DNA of 64,000 bases from an uncultured Spirochaetaceae bacterium (GCA_944392965.1 CALXYM010000001.1:62001-126000), one strand, 5' to 3'. Shown: positions 8,545 through 17,387, counted from the first letter of the stretch. Made by a program: numbers and translations. The notes: generated from the letters alone by a model not told the origin.

Positions 8545-9603
8545 ATGGATGCGACAGTACTGAAAGAAAAGTCTCTGCACGCTGTGAAGTCATTCGGCTT
8601 GCCCAGACTTATAATAACGCTATTCCTCCTGCTGTTATTCATAATCGCACCATTTGCAAACGTGAATATCGCATCAGGAATTTCTGATATGCTTACGAGA
8701 TTCGGAATGAATGCCGTCCTCGTTCTTGCTATGGTTCCAATGGTACATTCTGGATGCGGCCTTAATTTCGGGTTGCCACTTGGAATCATCTCCGGCCTTT
8801 TGGGTGCCACGCTTACCCTTGAGTTCGGTTATACCGGCTTTTCTAGCCTTATGATGGCAATACTCTTTGCAACCCCGTTTGCCATTATTCTCGGTGCAGG
8901 GTATGGAGCCCTGCTTAACAGGGTAAAAGGTGGAGAGATGATGATCGCGACCTATGTCGGATTCTCTTCCGTTGCCTTCATGTGTATAATGTGGCTTCTC
9001 TTACCTTATGATAATCCGTCGATGGTATGGGGATATGCGGGAACCGGATTAAGGACGACAATCTCGGTAGAGGGGGCTTATCTTGGTGTTCTTGATAATT
9101 TCCTCAGGATCCAGATCGGTCATTTCGCCGTTCCCACAGGAACGATACTTTTCTTTGCATTCCTTGCTCTTCTCATGTGGCTCTTTTTAAGAACCAAGAC
9201 GGGAACTGCGATGACGGCAGTAGGATCAAACCCTATCTTTGCAACTGCAAGCGGTGTAAGTGTTGACAGGATGAGAACTCTTTCCGTAATTCTCTCCACA
9301 TGGCTTGGTGCCGTGGGTATCATCATATATGAGCAGTCTTTCGGATTCATCCAGCTCTATATGGGTCCGTTTAACATGGCCATGCCTGCTGTAAGTGCAA
9401 TCCTTCTCGGAGGTGCGAGTGTCAATAAGGCATCGATTGCCAATGTTGTTATCGGAACCCTTCTTTTCCAGGGAATCCTGACAATGACTCCAAGCGTTAT
9501 GAACGGACTTATCCAGATGGACGTCTCCGAGGTCATCAGGATTATCGTCTCCAACGGTATGATCCTTTATGCTCTTACCAGAAAGCAGGAGGCGACAAGA
9601 TGA
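8545..9603 (+). CDS. ABC transporter permease (BPD_transp_2/RbsC type)
   Basis: The protein has 352 residues and eight to ten hydrophobic segments. The family loop at residues about 225-245 reads GSNPIFATASGVSVDR, the RbsC/BmpC-type contact with the ATPase. AILLGGASVNKASI near residue 285 is the second typical motif of this permease class. Start ATG 8545 follows GGAGG and lies 2 bases after the ATPase stop. It pairs with the next permease to form the channel for the DUF3798 ligand. Confidence 0.9.
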   Translation: MDATVLKEKSLHAVKSFGLPRLIITLFLLLLFIIAPFANVNIASGISDMLTRFGMNAVLVLAMVPMVHSGCGLNFGLPLGIISGLLGATLTLEFGYTGFSSLMMAILFATPFAIILGAGYGALLNRVKGGEMMIATYVGFSSVAFMCIMWLLLPYDNPSMVWGYAGTGLRTTISVEGAYLGVLDNFLRIQIGHFAVPTGTILFFAFLALLMWLFLRTKTGTAMTAVGSNPIFATASGVSVDRMRTLSVILSTWLGAVGIIIYEQSFGFIQLYMGPFNMAMPAVSAILLGGASVNKASIANVVIGTLLFQGILTMTPSVMNGLIQMDVSEVIRIIVSNGMILYALTRKQEATR

Positions 9604-10706
9604 CGAGGAAGCTAGAAATGAATAATCTTAAGATTTCACCAAAGGAACTTCTTATAAACAACCTTGTTCCTATCATGTTCATCTGTATCTGTGTCGTCGG
9701 TATACCAATCTCAGGATACTCAGGTTCTTACCTCTTGAATGAAATACTCTCCCGTCTGGGAAGGAACTCATTCCTTGTTCTCTCTCTTCTTATTCCTGTA
9801 ATGGCAGGTATGGGAATGAACTTCGGTATGACGCTTGGTGCTATGGCTGGACAGATCGGACTTATCCTCGTCACGGACTGGAATATCGTGGGAATTCCTG
9901 CGATGGTTCTTGCCGCGATAATCTCAACACCGATCTCGATTCTGCTCGGATGGCTCTGTGGAACGATTCTTAACAGGGCAAAAGGCAGGGAGATGGTCAC
10001 AAGCTACATTATTGGATTCTTCATGAACGGTGTCTATCAGCTGGTAGTTCTCTATTTCATGGGTTCGATCATTCCAATCGCCTCATCGGCTCTCGTTCTT
10101 CCCCGTGGATACGGTATCAGGAACACGGTGAACCTAGAGGGAATAAGGAAATCCCTTGATAACCTCATCCCATTCAACATCTTCGGTGCAAGTGTACCTG
10201 TCGCAACATTCATCCTTGTTGCGGTGTTCTGTGTTGTCATACTCTGGTTCAGAAGAACGAAGCTCGGACAGGATATGAGAGCGGTCGGTCAGGATATGGA
10301 GGTTGCCCGTCAGGCGGGTATCAAGGTCGAGAGGACGAGACTTCTGTCAATCATCCTTTCCACTGTTTTCGCTGGATTCGGTATGATCATATATCTCCAG
10401 AACATTGGAACGCTCAACACCTATAACAGCCACTCCCAGATCGGTATGTTCTCAATCGCTGCCCTTCTCGTAGGTGGAGCGAGTGTAGATAAGGCGAATA
10501 TCAGGAACGTGTTCATCGGTATCATCCTGTTCCACCTGATGTTCACGATCGCACCTACGGTCGGAAGAAACCTTATCGGAGAGGCTCAGCTGGGTGAGTA
10601 CTTCCGCGTATTCGTCAGCTACGGTGTCATCACATTCTCCCTTGTCCTTTATGAGATCAGAAAGAAGAGGGAGGCTAAGAAAGCGCTTGAGGAGGCAGAA
10701 GCATGA
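9600..10706 (+). CDS. ABC transporter permease (BPD_transp_2/RbsC type), second subunit
   Basis: The 368-residue membrane protein is homologous to the preceding one: MAGMGMNFGMTLGAMAGQIG corresponds to its CGLNFGLPLG segment, AVGQDMEVARQAGIKVERTR is the ATPase-contact loop, and ALLVGGASVDKANIRN is the second motif. It starts with an ATGA overlap on the previous stop, which indicates translational coupling. The C-terminus is a charged tail (IRKKREAKKALEEAEA). Confidence 0.9.
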   Translation: MTRKLEMNNLKISPKELLINNLVPIMFICICVVGIPISGYSGSYLLNEILSRLGRNSFLVLSLLIPVMAGMGMNFGMTLGAMAGQIGLILVTDWNIVGIPAMVLAAIISTPISILLGWLCGTILNRAKGREMVTSYIIGFFMNGVYQLVVLYFMGSIIPIASSALVLPRGYGIRNTVNLEGIRKSLDNLIPFNIFGASVPVATFILVAVFCVVILWFRRTKLGQDMRAVGQDMEVARQAGIKVERTRLLSIILSTVFAGFGMIIYLQNIGTLNTYNSHSQIGMFSIAALLVGGASVDKANIRNVFIGIILFHLMFTIAPTVGRNLIGEAQLGEYFRVFVSYGVITFSLVLYEIRKKREAKKALEEAEA

Positions 10707-11170
10707 AAATCGGAAGATCGTTTTATATTCGTATCGCCGCAATAATACTTGTTATTCTCCTTGGCGTATGGATGTTCTTCATCGGCAAGCAGCATACCAT
10801 TCTTCTTGACAATAATAGATACGAGGAGATAAGGGCACTTGACGAGGTTGCCGTAAGCGTTGACGGAGGGGAAGATATCGACCTATATTCCAGAATGAGG
10901 GATCAGGCGATTGTTACGGGACAGGGACATACAATCAGTGTCACCTATACCGATTCTTCCTGGGAGGAGCATACGATCGTAAGGGACATCGATATCCCTC
11001 TTGGAGAGAACATGATGATCATCTATCTTCCATATCTGGTGGAGAATCCTGATTCTCCACAGGAGGAATGGCTCCAGCACTTTGAAAGTCAGGCAGTTAC
11101 CGTAAGTCCTTCTTCAAGTGATTCTGCGGTCGTCACGGACGACAGTGCCGGACTTATGATGGATTTCTAA
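10703..11170 (+). CDS. Small membrane-anchored extracytoplasmic protein at the end of the DUF3798 operon
   Basis: The 155-residue protein has one N-terminal hydrophobic segment (residues 8-27) and an extracytoplasmic beta-rich domain. It starts by ATGA overlap with the second permease, so it belongs to the transporter operon. No enzyme motif is seen. I recall a family DUF6672 in this setting but am not certain. It could be an accessory subunit that docks the binding protein to the permeases; this is inferred from the coupling only. The C-terminal 30 residues are Ser/Asp-rich and look disordered. Confidence 0.75.
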   Translation: MKIGRSFYIRIAAIILVILLGVWMFFIGKQHTILLDNNRYEEIRALDEVAVSVDGGEDIDLYSRMRDQAIVTGQGHTISVTYTDSSWEEHTIVRDIDIPLGENMMIIYLPYLVENPDSPQEEWLQHFESQAVTVSPSSSDSAVVTDDSAGLMMDF

Positions 11171-11189
11171 TATTCAACCGTTCTTCTAT

Positions 11190-11213
11190 AAGGGGTCTGT
11201 TCGCAGGCCCCTT
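11190..11213 (+). terminator. Terminator of the DUF3798 operon
   Basis: AAGGGGTCTG, loop TTCG, CAGGCCCCTT followed by TATTACT; ten-pair stem with one T-G wobble and a UUCG tetraloop. Confidence 0.85.
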
Positions 11214-11232
11214 TATTACTATGTTTATATGT

Positions 11233-11312
11233 ACTAAAAGTTGTAAATATTATATTGTAAACACTTATAGTATGTTGGTTTAAACTGGATAAGAAATCAT
11301 ACTTTTAGTATG
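11233..11312 (+). promoter_or_regulatory. Three-copy inverted operator and promoter of the XRE regulator
   Basis: ACT-N3-AGT occurs three times: ACTAAAAGT (11233-11241), ACTTATAGT (11263-11271) and ACTTTTAGT (11301-11309). The last is extended to CATACT-TTT-AGTATG (11298-11312) and overlaps the start codon. A promoter TTGGTT (11275-11280), 17-base spacer, CATACT (11298-11303) lies between and on the repeats. This fits autorepression by the downstream HTH protein. Confidence 0.6.
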
Positions 11313-11654
11313 GCAAGACAAAGAACAAAGGAAGACTTGGCAAAACTTGTCGGATCTAATATAAAAAGGCTCAGGCAGAGCAAGGGGTTAAGCCAGGAGG
11401 AACTGGCTGAGATGCTGTTCTTGTCAAAAAACTATATAAGTCTGCTTGAGACGGGAGCCAAGTTCCCTTCTGCAGAGACTTTGGTCAAACTGTCGGATGC
11501 ACTTGATGTCGATTGCTGTGTGTTCTTCACGGATGGCAGTCTCATAGCGAAAGAAGTCGGTAGGCAGGTAACTATGATCATACAATCGTCCGTAAAGGAA
11601 GAACTAGACAAGATTCTTGATCCAAAAGATAAACAAGGTAATATCTCTAGATGA
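11310..11654 (+). CDS. XRE/Cro-type helix-turn-helix regulator
   Basis: The protein has 114 residues. Residues 12-66 form a classic HTH_3 domain (LVGSNIKRLRQSKGLSQEEL, AEMLFLSKNYISLLETGAK, LVKLSDALDV). The C-terminal 40 residues are helical and may mediate dimerisation. There is no Shine-Dalgarno site; the -10 CATACT ends 6 bases before the ATG, so the mRNA is probably leaderless. The gene is followed 34 bases later by a Phd/YefM-like gene. The operator array upstream suggests that it represses itself and perhaps the neighbour. Confidence 0.85.
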   Translation: MARQRTKEDLAKLVGSNIKRLRQSKGLSQEELAEMLFLSKNYISLLETGAKFPSAETLVKLSDALDVDCCVFFTDGSLIAKEVGRQVTMIIQSSVKEELDKILDPKDKQGNISR

Positions 11655-11675
11655 TCCTGTGTTCCATTTCTATGT

Positions 11676-11681
11676 TATAAT
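11676..11681 (+). promoter_or_regulatory. Extended -10 promoter for a leaderless antitoxin mRNA
   Basis: TGT-TATAAT (TATAAT 11676-11681) lies 7 bases before the ATG at 11689, placing the transcription start at or one base from the start codon. Confidence 0.65.
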
Positions 11682-11688
11682 CAATTCT

Positions 11689-11955
11689 ATGAAAGTAGAT
11701 TTGAGAGATGTGTTCAATTTCAGTGAGGTCGTAAATGAGTGCAGGGCTGTGTTCAACGCCGTTGATAAGGATGGGGTTGCGGTAGTCTACAAGCACAACA
11801 GGCCTACCTATGTCATTCTGCCTTATAGCGATGATTATGAGATAGATGATGAAGATGTGAAGGACTGGGATGGCAGTCCTGAGGAGCTAGAGGAGATAAA
11901 CAGGATGAATGAAGAGCTCCTAAGAGACCTGAATTTAGAGAATAATACCGTATAA
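11689..11955 (+). CDS. Phd/YefM-like antitoxin-family protein
   Basis: The 88-residue protein has the Phd/YefM N-terminal pattern: a first strand with VFNFSEVVNECRAVFNAVD, then GVAVVYKHNRPTYVILPYSDD, which is the DNA-binding/dimer fold of this antitoxin family. The C-terminal 35 residues are very acidic (DYEIDDEDVKDWDGSPEELEE) and helical, as in the toxin-wrapping tails. The longer frame to 11617 is not used because the promoter -10 lies inside it. No RelE/ParE/Doc gene follows; the next gene is a lyase with its own RBS. It may be an orphan antitoxin or act as a co-regulator with the XRE protein. Confidence 0.75.
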   Translation: MKVDLRDVFNFSEVVNECRAVFNAVDKDGVAVVYKHNRPTYVILPYSDDYEIDDEDVKDWDGSPEELEEINRMNEELLRDLNLENNTV

Positions 11956-12061
11956 TTGCATAAATTTGCAAAAAAAATTAATAAAAATGTATATTAAAGC
12001 TTGAATATGCCATTCAGAAGTGGGAAACTTTTTCTAATTTAAATTCAAAAAGAGGTTTGGA

Positions 12062-13507
12062 ATGGCTGAAATCAAGTTTTACTCAGGAGAAAATATTCCT
12101 TTAGAGCTCCATAAAGTCAGAATCGTACAGAAACTTGATCTTGTGGATGTCGACAGGAGAGCAGAGGCTATAAAAGAAGCAGGGAATAACACATTCCTGT
12201 TAAAGAATAAGGATATCTTTCTTGATATGCTCACAGATAGCGGCGTTAATGCCATGAGTGACAGGCAGCTTGCAGCGATGATGATCGCAGATGACAGTTA
12301 TGCGGGAAGCGCTACTTTCACTCGGCTTACAGATAAACTCAAGGAGATATTCGATACCGATTATTTCCTTCCTGCCCATCAGGGAAGGGCAGCTGAGAAC
12401 ATTCTTGCGATGACATTTGTCCAGAAGGGAACCATCATTCCGATGAACTACCATTTCACGACAACTAAGGCCCATATCACAAGACTTGGTGGAAGGGTTG
12501 AGGAGCTTGTGATAGATGAAGGGGTAAAGACTACGAGCAGTTATCCTTTCAAAGGCAATTTCGATCTGGATAAGCTTAAATCATTAATAAAGAGGGAGAG
12601 GGATAACATACCCTTTATCCGATTAGAGGCGGGAACAAACCTCATTGGAGGGCAACCCTTATCTCTTGAGAATATTAAAGCTGTTTCCGAAATGGCAAGG
12701 GAGAACGGTATCCTTACCGTGATGGATGCATCCCTTCTGCAGGATAACCTCTATTTCATAAAGACAAGGGAGGAAAGCTGTAAGGATAAGAGCATTCGTG
12801 AGATCACCAAGGAAATTTCAGATGCGATGGATATAATATACTTCTCTGCGCGTAAGCTCGGTTTCGCACGTGGTGGTGGCATCGCAACAAAGAGAAAGGA
12901 TCTTTACTTGAAGATGAGGGAGCTTGTTCCGATGTTTGAAGGCTTTTTAACATATGGTGGAATGAGCGTAAGGGAGATGGAGGCAATGACTGTAGGTCTT
13001 GAGGAGACGATGGATATGGATGTCATCTCTCAAGGACCTCTATTTATCGAATATATGACTGATGAGCTGATCAAGAACGGAGTCCCTGTCGTCACTCCCG
13101 CAGGAGGTCTCGGATGTCATTTGAATGCCCTTGAATTCATTCCTCATGTAAAACAGGAGGAGTATCCTTCAGGAGCCCTAGCTGCAGCTGTATACATCGC
13201 AGGGGGGATCAGAGGAATGGAAAGAGGCACCATCTCAGAGCAGAGGGAAGAAGATGGGTCAGAACATCTTGCGGCGGTCGAGCTTTTACGTCTGGCTATG
13301 CCGAGGAGGGTATTCACCCTTTCACAGGTTAAATATGCTGTTGACAGGATCAAATGGCTCTATGACAACAGGAATCTGGTTGGCGGACTTAAATTCGTAG
13401 AAGAACCGTCATCTCTGAGATTCTTCTTCGGACGTCTTGAGCCCACATCCGACTGGCAGGATAGACTTGTAAAGAAATTTAAAGAGGATTTCGGCGATAG
13501 CCTGTAA
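12062..13507 (+). CDS. Tryptophanase/tyrosine phenol-lyase family beta-eliminating lyase
   Basis: This PLP enzyme of 481 residues cleaves an aromatic amino acid to the ring compound, pyruvate and ammonia. Family motifs include LTDSGVNAMSDRQLAAMM (about 58-75), SYAGSATF, PAHQGRAAEN and NYHFTTTKAH, with the PLP lysine in SARKLGFARGGG (about 264). FLTYGGMSVREMEAM and MERGTIS follow. The length matches the family. Indole versus phenol production cannot be settled by motif alone. A 106-base upstream region holds no visible TnaC-like leader with a Trp codon. RBS AGAGG is a few bases upstream and a strong terminator follows. Confidence 0.9.
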   Translation: MAEIKFYSGENIPLELHKVRIVQKLDLVDVDRRAEAIKEAGNNTFLLKNKDIFLDMLTDSGVNAMSDRQLAAMMIADDSYAGSATFTRLTDKLKEIFDTDYFLPAHQGRAAENILAMTFVQKGTIIPMNYHFTTTKAHITRLGGRVEELVIDEGVKTTSSYPFKGNFDLDKLKSLIKRERDNIPFIRLEAGTNLIGGQPLSLENIKAVSEMARENGILTVMDASLLQDNLYFIKTREESCKDKSIREITKEISDAMDIIYFSARKLGFARGGGIATKRKDLYLKMRELVPMFEGFLTYGGMSVREMEAMTVGLEETMDMDVISQGPLFIEYMTDELIKNGVPVVTPAGGLGCHLNALEFIPHVKQEEYPSGALAAAVYIAGGIRGMERGTISEQREEDGSEHLAAVELLRLAMPRRVFTLSQVKYAVDRIKWLYDNRNLVGGLKFVEEPSSLRFFFGRLEPTSDWQDRLVKKFKEDFGDSL

Positions 13508-13524
13508 GAATAAAGAATTATAAT

Positions 13525-13550
13525 CATGGCCTATTGTTTTGTAGGCCATG
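13525..13550 (+). terminator. Terminator after the lyase gene (bidirectional)
   Basis: CATGGCCTA (13525-13533), 8-base loop TTGTTTTG, TAGGCCATG (13542-13550). It serves the lyase and probably also the convergent LysR gene. Confidence 0.85.
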
Positions 13551-13564
13551 AATGTTTTCGCACC

Positions 13565-14437
13565 TTACAGTTTGAATGTCTTTATGTATTTCATAAACCG
13601 TTCTTTTTCCTTAAATGGGTAACTATTATTTTTCCATACCAGACTTACCTCCTCTTTTAATGGAGGAGACAGAACAATCGATTTTATTTCTTTTTCATTT
13701 TTAAGCATTGGACTGAGCAGAAAACCAATAGCAAGATTGCTTTTAATCATGCTCATTATCGTTGAAACTTGTGATGATTGGAATATTATGTTAGGTTTTA
13801 TTCCTGCACCATGGAATCTTGATTTTATCAATTCTGTTTGATAAAAGCTGTCGGAGAAAAGTACGATATTCTCATCTTCAAGATCTTTAAAAGATATTTT
13901 TTCTTTCTCTGCCAATCTATGTTGAGGGGAGAGACAGCATACGACATCGATACTCATTACTTTTATCGAATGAAGTTCTTCATCCAAAGCTCCTGAATGA
14001 GCGAGAAACAGCATATCGATTTCATCATTATTTAATTGATTTAAAGATATGCTTCTTGCGTTTTCTGATATCTGGATATTCAATTCTGGATGTTTTATGA
14101 AATAATGCTTGAAAAGTGAAGGTAACAAAACGGATCCAATCATCGGGCCGATTCCGATTCTTAGGATATGCCGTTTTTCTCCCATTTCCTCCATGACCCT
14201 GCTCAGTGAATCTGCTTGGACAAGCAGATCTTTTGATAGTTCAAGAAGTTTTCTCCCTGGCTCTGTAAGAGTCATTCCTCTGTATTGGCGCTTAAACAGG
14301 GGAAGGGAGAACTCATCCTCCAGTTCTTTTATTGCAAGAGATATGGAGGGCTGGGAGATATTCATAGCCTCAGCAGCTTTAGTAACCGTCCCATATAGGC
14401 ATACAGCCTGAAAATATCTTAGTTGCAGTAAATTCAT
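13565..14437 (-). CDS. LysR-family regulator divergent from the D-malate/tartrate dehydrogenase gene
   Basis: The 290-residue protein has the LysR N-terminal HTH (MNLLQLRYFQAVCLYGTVTK, AAEAMNISQPSISLAIKELE) and a periplasmic-binding-like effector domain from about residue 90. Start ATG 14437 is chosen because LysR proteins begin right at this motif; the frame continues to 14521 without sense. It is divergent from an isocitrate/malate-type dehydrogenase 104 bases away, the same layout as dmlR-dmlA in E. coli. It probably activates that gene in response to the substrate acid. Confidence 0.9.
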   Translation of the reverse strand: MNLLQLRYFQAVCLYGTVTKAAEAMNISQPSISLAIKELEDEFSLPLFKRQYRGMTLTEPGRKLLELSKDLLVQADSLSRVMEEMGEKRHILRIGIGPMIGSVLLPSLFKHYFIKHPELNIQISENARSISLNQLNNDEIDMLFLAHSGALDEELHSIKVMSIDVVCCLSPQHRLAEKEKISFKDLEDENIVLFSDSFYQTELIKSRFHGAGIKPNIIFQSSQVSTIMSMIKSNLAIGFLLSPMLKNEKEIKSIVLSPPLKEEVSLVWKNNSYPFKEKERFMKYIKTFKL

Positions 14438-14541
14438 CTTTATTCCAATATTATTAATTTTACCTATAATACTCAATAAAAAATATATTTTACATATAGT
14501 TTTTCGTCCTTTAAGATTCATTTAGAAACTGGAGGAAAAAT

Positions 14542-15603
14542 ATGGCTCATAAGATTGCTGTTATTGCCGGGGACGGAATCGGACCGGAGGTCATAGGCGA
14601 AGGTATTAAAGTTCTAAAAGAAATAGAGAGACTGGATGATACCATATCCTTTGAATTTGATTTTTTCCCATGGGGATGTGAGTACTATCTCAAACATGGA
14701 AAAATGATGGATGAGGATGGGATGGAGAGGCTCTCTCATTTTGAAGCGATTTATCTTGGGGCTGTTGGTTATCCCGGGGTTCCTGATCATATCTCATTAC
14801 GGGATCTTCTTCTGGTTATAAGAAAAGGTTTTGATGAATACATTAACTTACGTCCAGTAAAACTTTTAAAAGGGGCTCCGTGTCCTTTGAAAGGGGTATC
14901 TGAGAGTGATATCGACATGGTTTTCATAAGAGAGAACAGTGAAGGAGAGTATTACGGTACAGGAGCTTGGCTCTATAGGGATAGCCCCCAAGAGGTGGTT
15001 ATTCAGGATAGCGTATTCTCACGTAAAGGATGTGAACGGGTTATTCGATATGCGTTCAATCTGGCTAGGACTCTAGGAAAGAGTGTCACAAGTATAAGTA
15101 AAGGTAATGCGCTTAACTACTCAATGGTTTTCTGGGATCAGATATTCGAGGAGATATCAAAAGAATATCCCGATGTCGAGACTCATTCTCTTTTAGTCGA
15201 TGCGGCAAGTATGTTCATGGTCAAAGCTCCAAAGAGATTTGGTGTTGTCGTGACATCAAATCTTTTCGGTGACATCCTTACTGATCTTGGTGCTGCGATT
15301 TCTGGTGGAATGGGGCTTGCCGCAGGAGCAAACCTTAATCCTGAAAGGAGATTTCCCTCGATGTTTGAACCTATTCATGGTTCTGCTCCTGATATCGCAG
15401 GACAGGGGAAAGCCAATCCTCTAGCCTCGATCTGGTCTGCAAGTCAGATGCTTGAATTCCTTGGATATAAGAAGTGGGCAGATAAACTGATTACCATTAT
15501 CGAGGAGATTCTTGAGGAGAAGAAGGTCATGACACCCGATCTCGGAGGCTGTGCAAGCACATCAGATGTAGGAAATGAGGTCGTAAGAAAACTTTCAGAA
15601 TAA
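14542..15603 (+). CDS. D-malate/tartrate dehydrogenase-type beta-decarboxylating dehydrogenase
   Basis: The 353-residue protein belongs to the isocitrate/isopropylmalate dehydrogenase family. It opens with IAVIAGDGIGPEVIGEG, has FIRENSEGEYYG (substrate phosphate/serine loop), the metal site VTSNLFGDILTDLGAAISGG and the NAD site EPIHGSAPDIAGQGKANP. The VPDHISLRDLL segment (LeuB has SVRPE-type residues there) is what I associate with tartrate/D-malate dehydrogenases (TtuC/DmlA). It oxidises a 2-hydroxyacid to a keto acid with loss of CO2. RBS GGAGG; it is read with the hydrolase gene 29 bases on. Confidence 0.85.
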   Translation: MAHKIAVIAGDGIGPEVIGEGIKVLKEIERLDDTISFEFDFFPWGCEYYLKHGKMMDEDGMERLSHFEAIYLGAVGYPGVPDHISLRDLLLVIRKGFDEYINLRPVKLLKGAPCPLKGVSESDIDMVFIRENSEGEYYGTGAWLYRDSPQEVVIQDSVFSRKGCERVIRYAFNLARTLGKSVTSISKGNALNYSMVFWDQIFEEISKEYPDVETHSLLVDAASMFMVKAPKRFGVVVTSNLFGDILTDLGAAISGGMGLAAGANLNPERRFPSMFEPIHGSAPDIAGQGKANPLASIWSASQMLEFLGYKKWADKLITIIEEILEEKKVMTPDLGGCASTSDVGNEVVRKLSE

Positions 15604-15632
15604 AGAAAAACAAAACAAAAGGGAGATTAAAT

Positions 15633-17387
15633 ATGAGGGAAAAAGGAAAAGTACATATACCCGCATTAATCGTGTCGTCATTAGTTCTTTTTGCATGTGT
15701 CTTTCTCATGTGGGGATTTGCGACCTCATGGGGACGCGTGGAGATTGAAAGAAATACCGGGTTATATAAGAATGGGGAGAGATACAGTTATATCTCTTAT
15801 GTACAGAAGGATGCGACAAGTGAGAACAGAATGCCTGCTGTCGTTATCCTACATGGTAATAATGATAACGCACAGGGGTTCTCCGGTTGGGCAATTGAGC
15901 TTGCCCGCCGTGGTTATAATGTTTTTATCCCAGATCAGGATGGTGTTGGACTTTCTGATTGGGGGTGGGAGGATAATACTGAATTCTCCTTATATTTCAC
16001 GCAGATGATCATAGACCTTCCATTTGTCAGCGATGTTGTAGTCAGTGGGCATTCTCTTGGAGGAAATTACTCGACGGTAATTACGCAACAGCTGGATGTC
16101 GCAGGTTGTGTTTCCGTCTCCGCTATTATTCCTCCTGTGGAAGACGGGGAAAGTGCGGTTGGTAACATGGCATTCATTATCGGAAAAGGGGATGAGAAGA
16201 ACCAGTTTGATCCCCCTTCAAGGTTCGTAGAGCAGTCATTCTCAACATTTGCAAGACAGATGTTTGGTACGGACTGGCTTCCTGAACTTGATACTGTTTA
16301 TGGTTCCGTTGAGGACAATAACTATAGGATGTTCTCAATTTATGATGGCTTTCTATCCAATCATAGTGCGGCCCGTTATAGTTCCGATGTGATTGAATAC
16401 CTCTGTTATCATGCAGAGCTTTTTGCCCCGACTGATACGACTCTTTCTCCGTCATCACAGATGTATAAATGGTATAGTTTCGTCTCATTTATCGGCATGT
16501 TCGCTTTTGCCTCTGTTGCAGTATCCCTATTCATAACACTAATGCGACATCCGTTCTTCAGTAGTATTCATAGGGAGATGCCACCCCTTGTTGCAAATAA
16601 GGGGAAGAAGTGGATCATATCAGCGGCAATTGGTATGGTTGCAATAATCCCGATTTTCCTTGCTGGGTGCTGGTTCGTAATTAGCTGTACGGATCTAAAG
16701 GATGGAAATGCTCTTCTTCCTATTGGAAACATGAATCGTTACATCGGATTCTTGCTTCTTCTTGGATTATTTGAAATTGCTGTGTTCTATTTTCTCTTCT
16801 TCCGACCTAAAAAACTCACGATGGAAAAGTGCGGGCTATCATGGAGTGAAAGGAATGGGGAGAATATCATAAAGACGGTTGCGCTTGCTGTAATTACAGG
16901 GGCGGTAATGCTAACCTTTCTTTACCTTCTTGATATCATATTCGGTCTTGCATTCACCTGTGGATGGATGGTTCTTCGTGTTCCTTCCCTTGCCCGTGAG
17001 ATGATAAGTCTTGCCTACATCCCGATATTCCTTATTCTATTCATCGGGGTAAATCTGGGAGGTAACATCACAAGACGTCTGGAACCTCTTGAAAACCAGA
17101 ATTTAAGTATGCTTCGGGATATCGTTGTGAATACGATAGTAAGTGCTCTTGTCATCACCCTCATGTTCTTCTTCAATATGTGGTGTAACAGCCAGCAGAT
17201 TTTCATCCGCCTTTTTGAAGGTGTAAACACATACTATCTCTATAATTTCATGATGATTGCGGCCCTTGCCCAGATCATAAATACAGTACTCTATAGGAAG
17301 AGTGGGACAATTTGGCCCGGAGTGATGCTTTGCACGGTGCTCTTTGGTGTCATGCTTCCCGCAAGTTTTCCGGTGGCGTTTTACTAA
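15633..17387 (+). CDS. Membrane-bound alpha/beta hydrolase with C-terminal multi-pass domain
   Basis: The protein has 584 residues: one membrane segment at 10-29, an extracytoplasmic alpha/beta-hydrolase domain at about 45-270, and a C-terminal region with seven or so further segments. The hydrolase has the oxyanion motif VILHGNN, the nucleophile elbow VSGHSLGG (about 142-149) and GVGLSDWGW. The fold suggests an esterase or lipase acting outside the membrane. It follows the dehydrogenase in one transcript, so it might release a hydroxyacid substrate from an ester; this is inferred. RBS GGGAG 7 bases before ATG. The membrane domain does not match a family I know. Confidence 0.8.
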   Translation: MREKGKVHIPALIVSSLVLFACVFLMWGFATSWGRVEIERNTGLYKNGERYSYISYVQKDATSENRMPAVVILHGNNDNAQGFSGWAIELARRGYNVFIPDQDGVGLSDWGWEDNTEFSLYFTQMIIDLPFVSDVVVSGHSLGGNYSTVITQQLDVAGCVSVSAIIPPVEDGESAVGNMAFIIGKGDEKNQFDPPSRFVEQSFSTFARQMFGTDWLPELDTVYGSVEDNNYRMFSIYDGFLSNHSAARYSSDVIEYLCYHAELFAPTDTTLSPSSQMYKWYSFVSFIGMFAFASVAVSLFITLMRHPFFSSIHREMPPLVANKGKKWIISAAIGMVAIIPIFLAGCWFVISCTDLKDGNALLPIGNMNRYIGFLLLLGLFEIAVFYFLFFRPKKLTMEKCGLSWSERNGENIIKTVALAVITGAVMLTFLYLLDIIFGLAFTCGWMVLRVPSLAREMISLAYIPIFLILFIGVNLGGNITRRLEPLENQNLSMLRDIVVNTIVSALVITLMFFFNMWCNSQQIFIRLFEGVNTYYLYNFMMIAALAQIINTVLYRKSGTIWPGVMLCTVLFGVMLPASFPVAFY

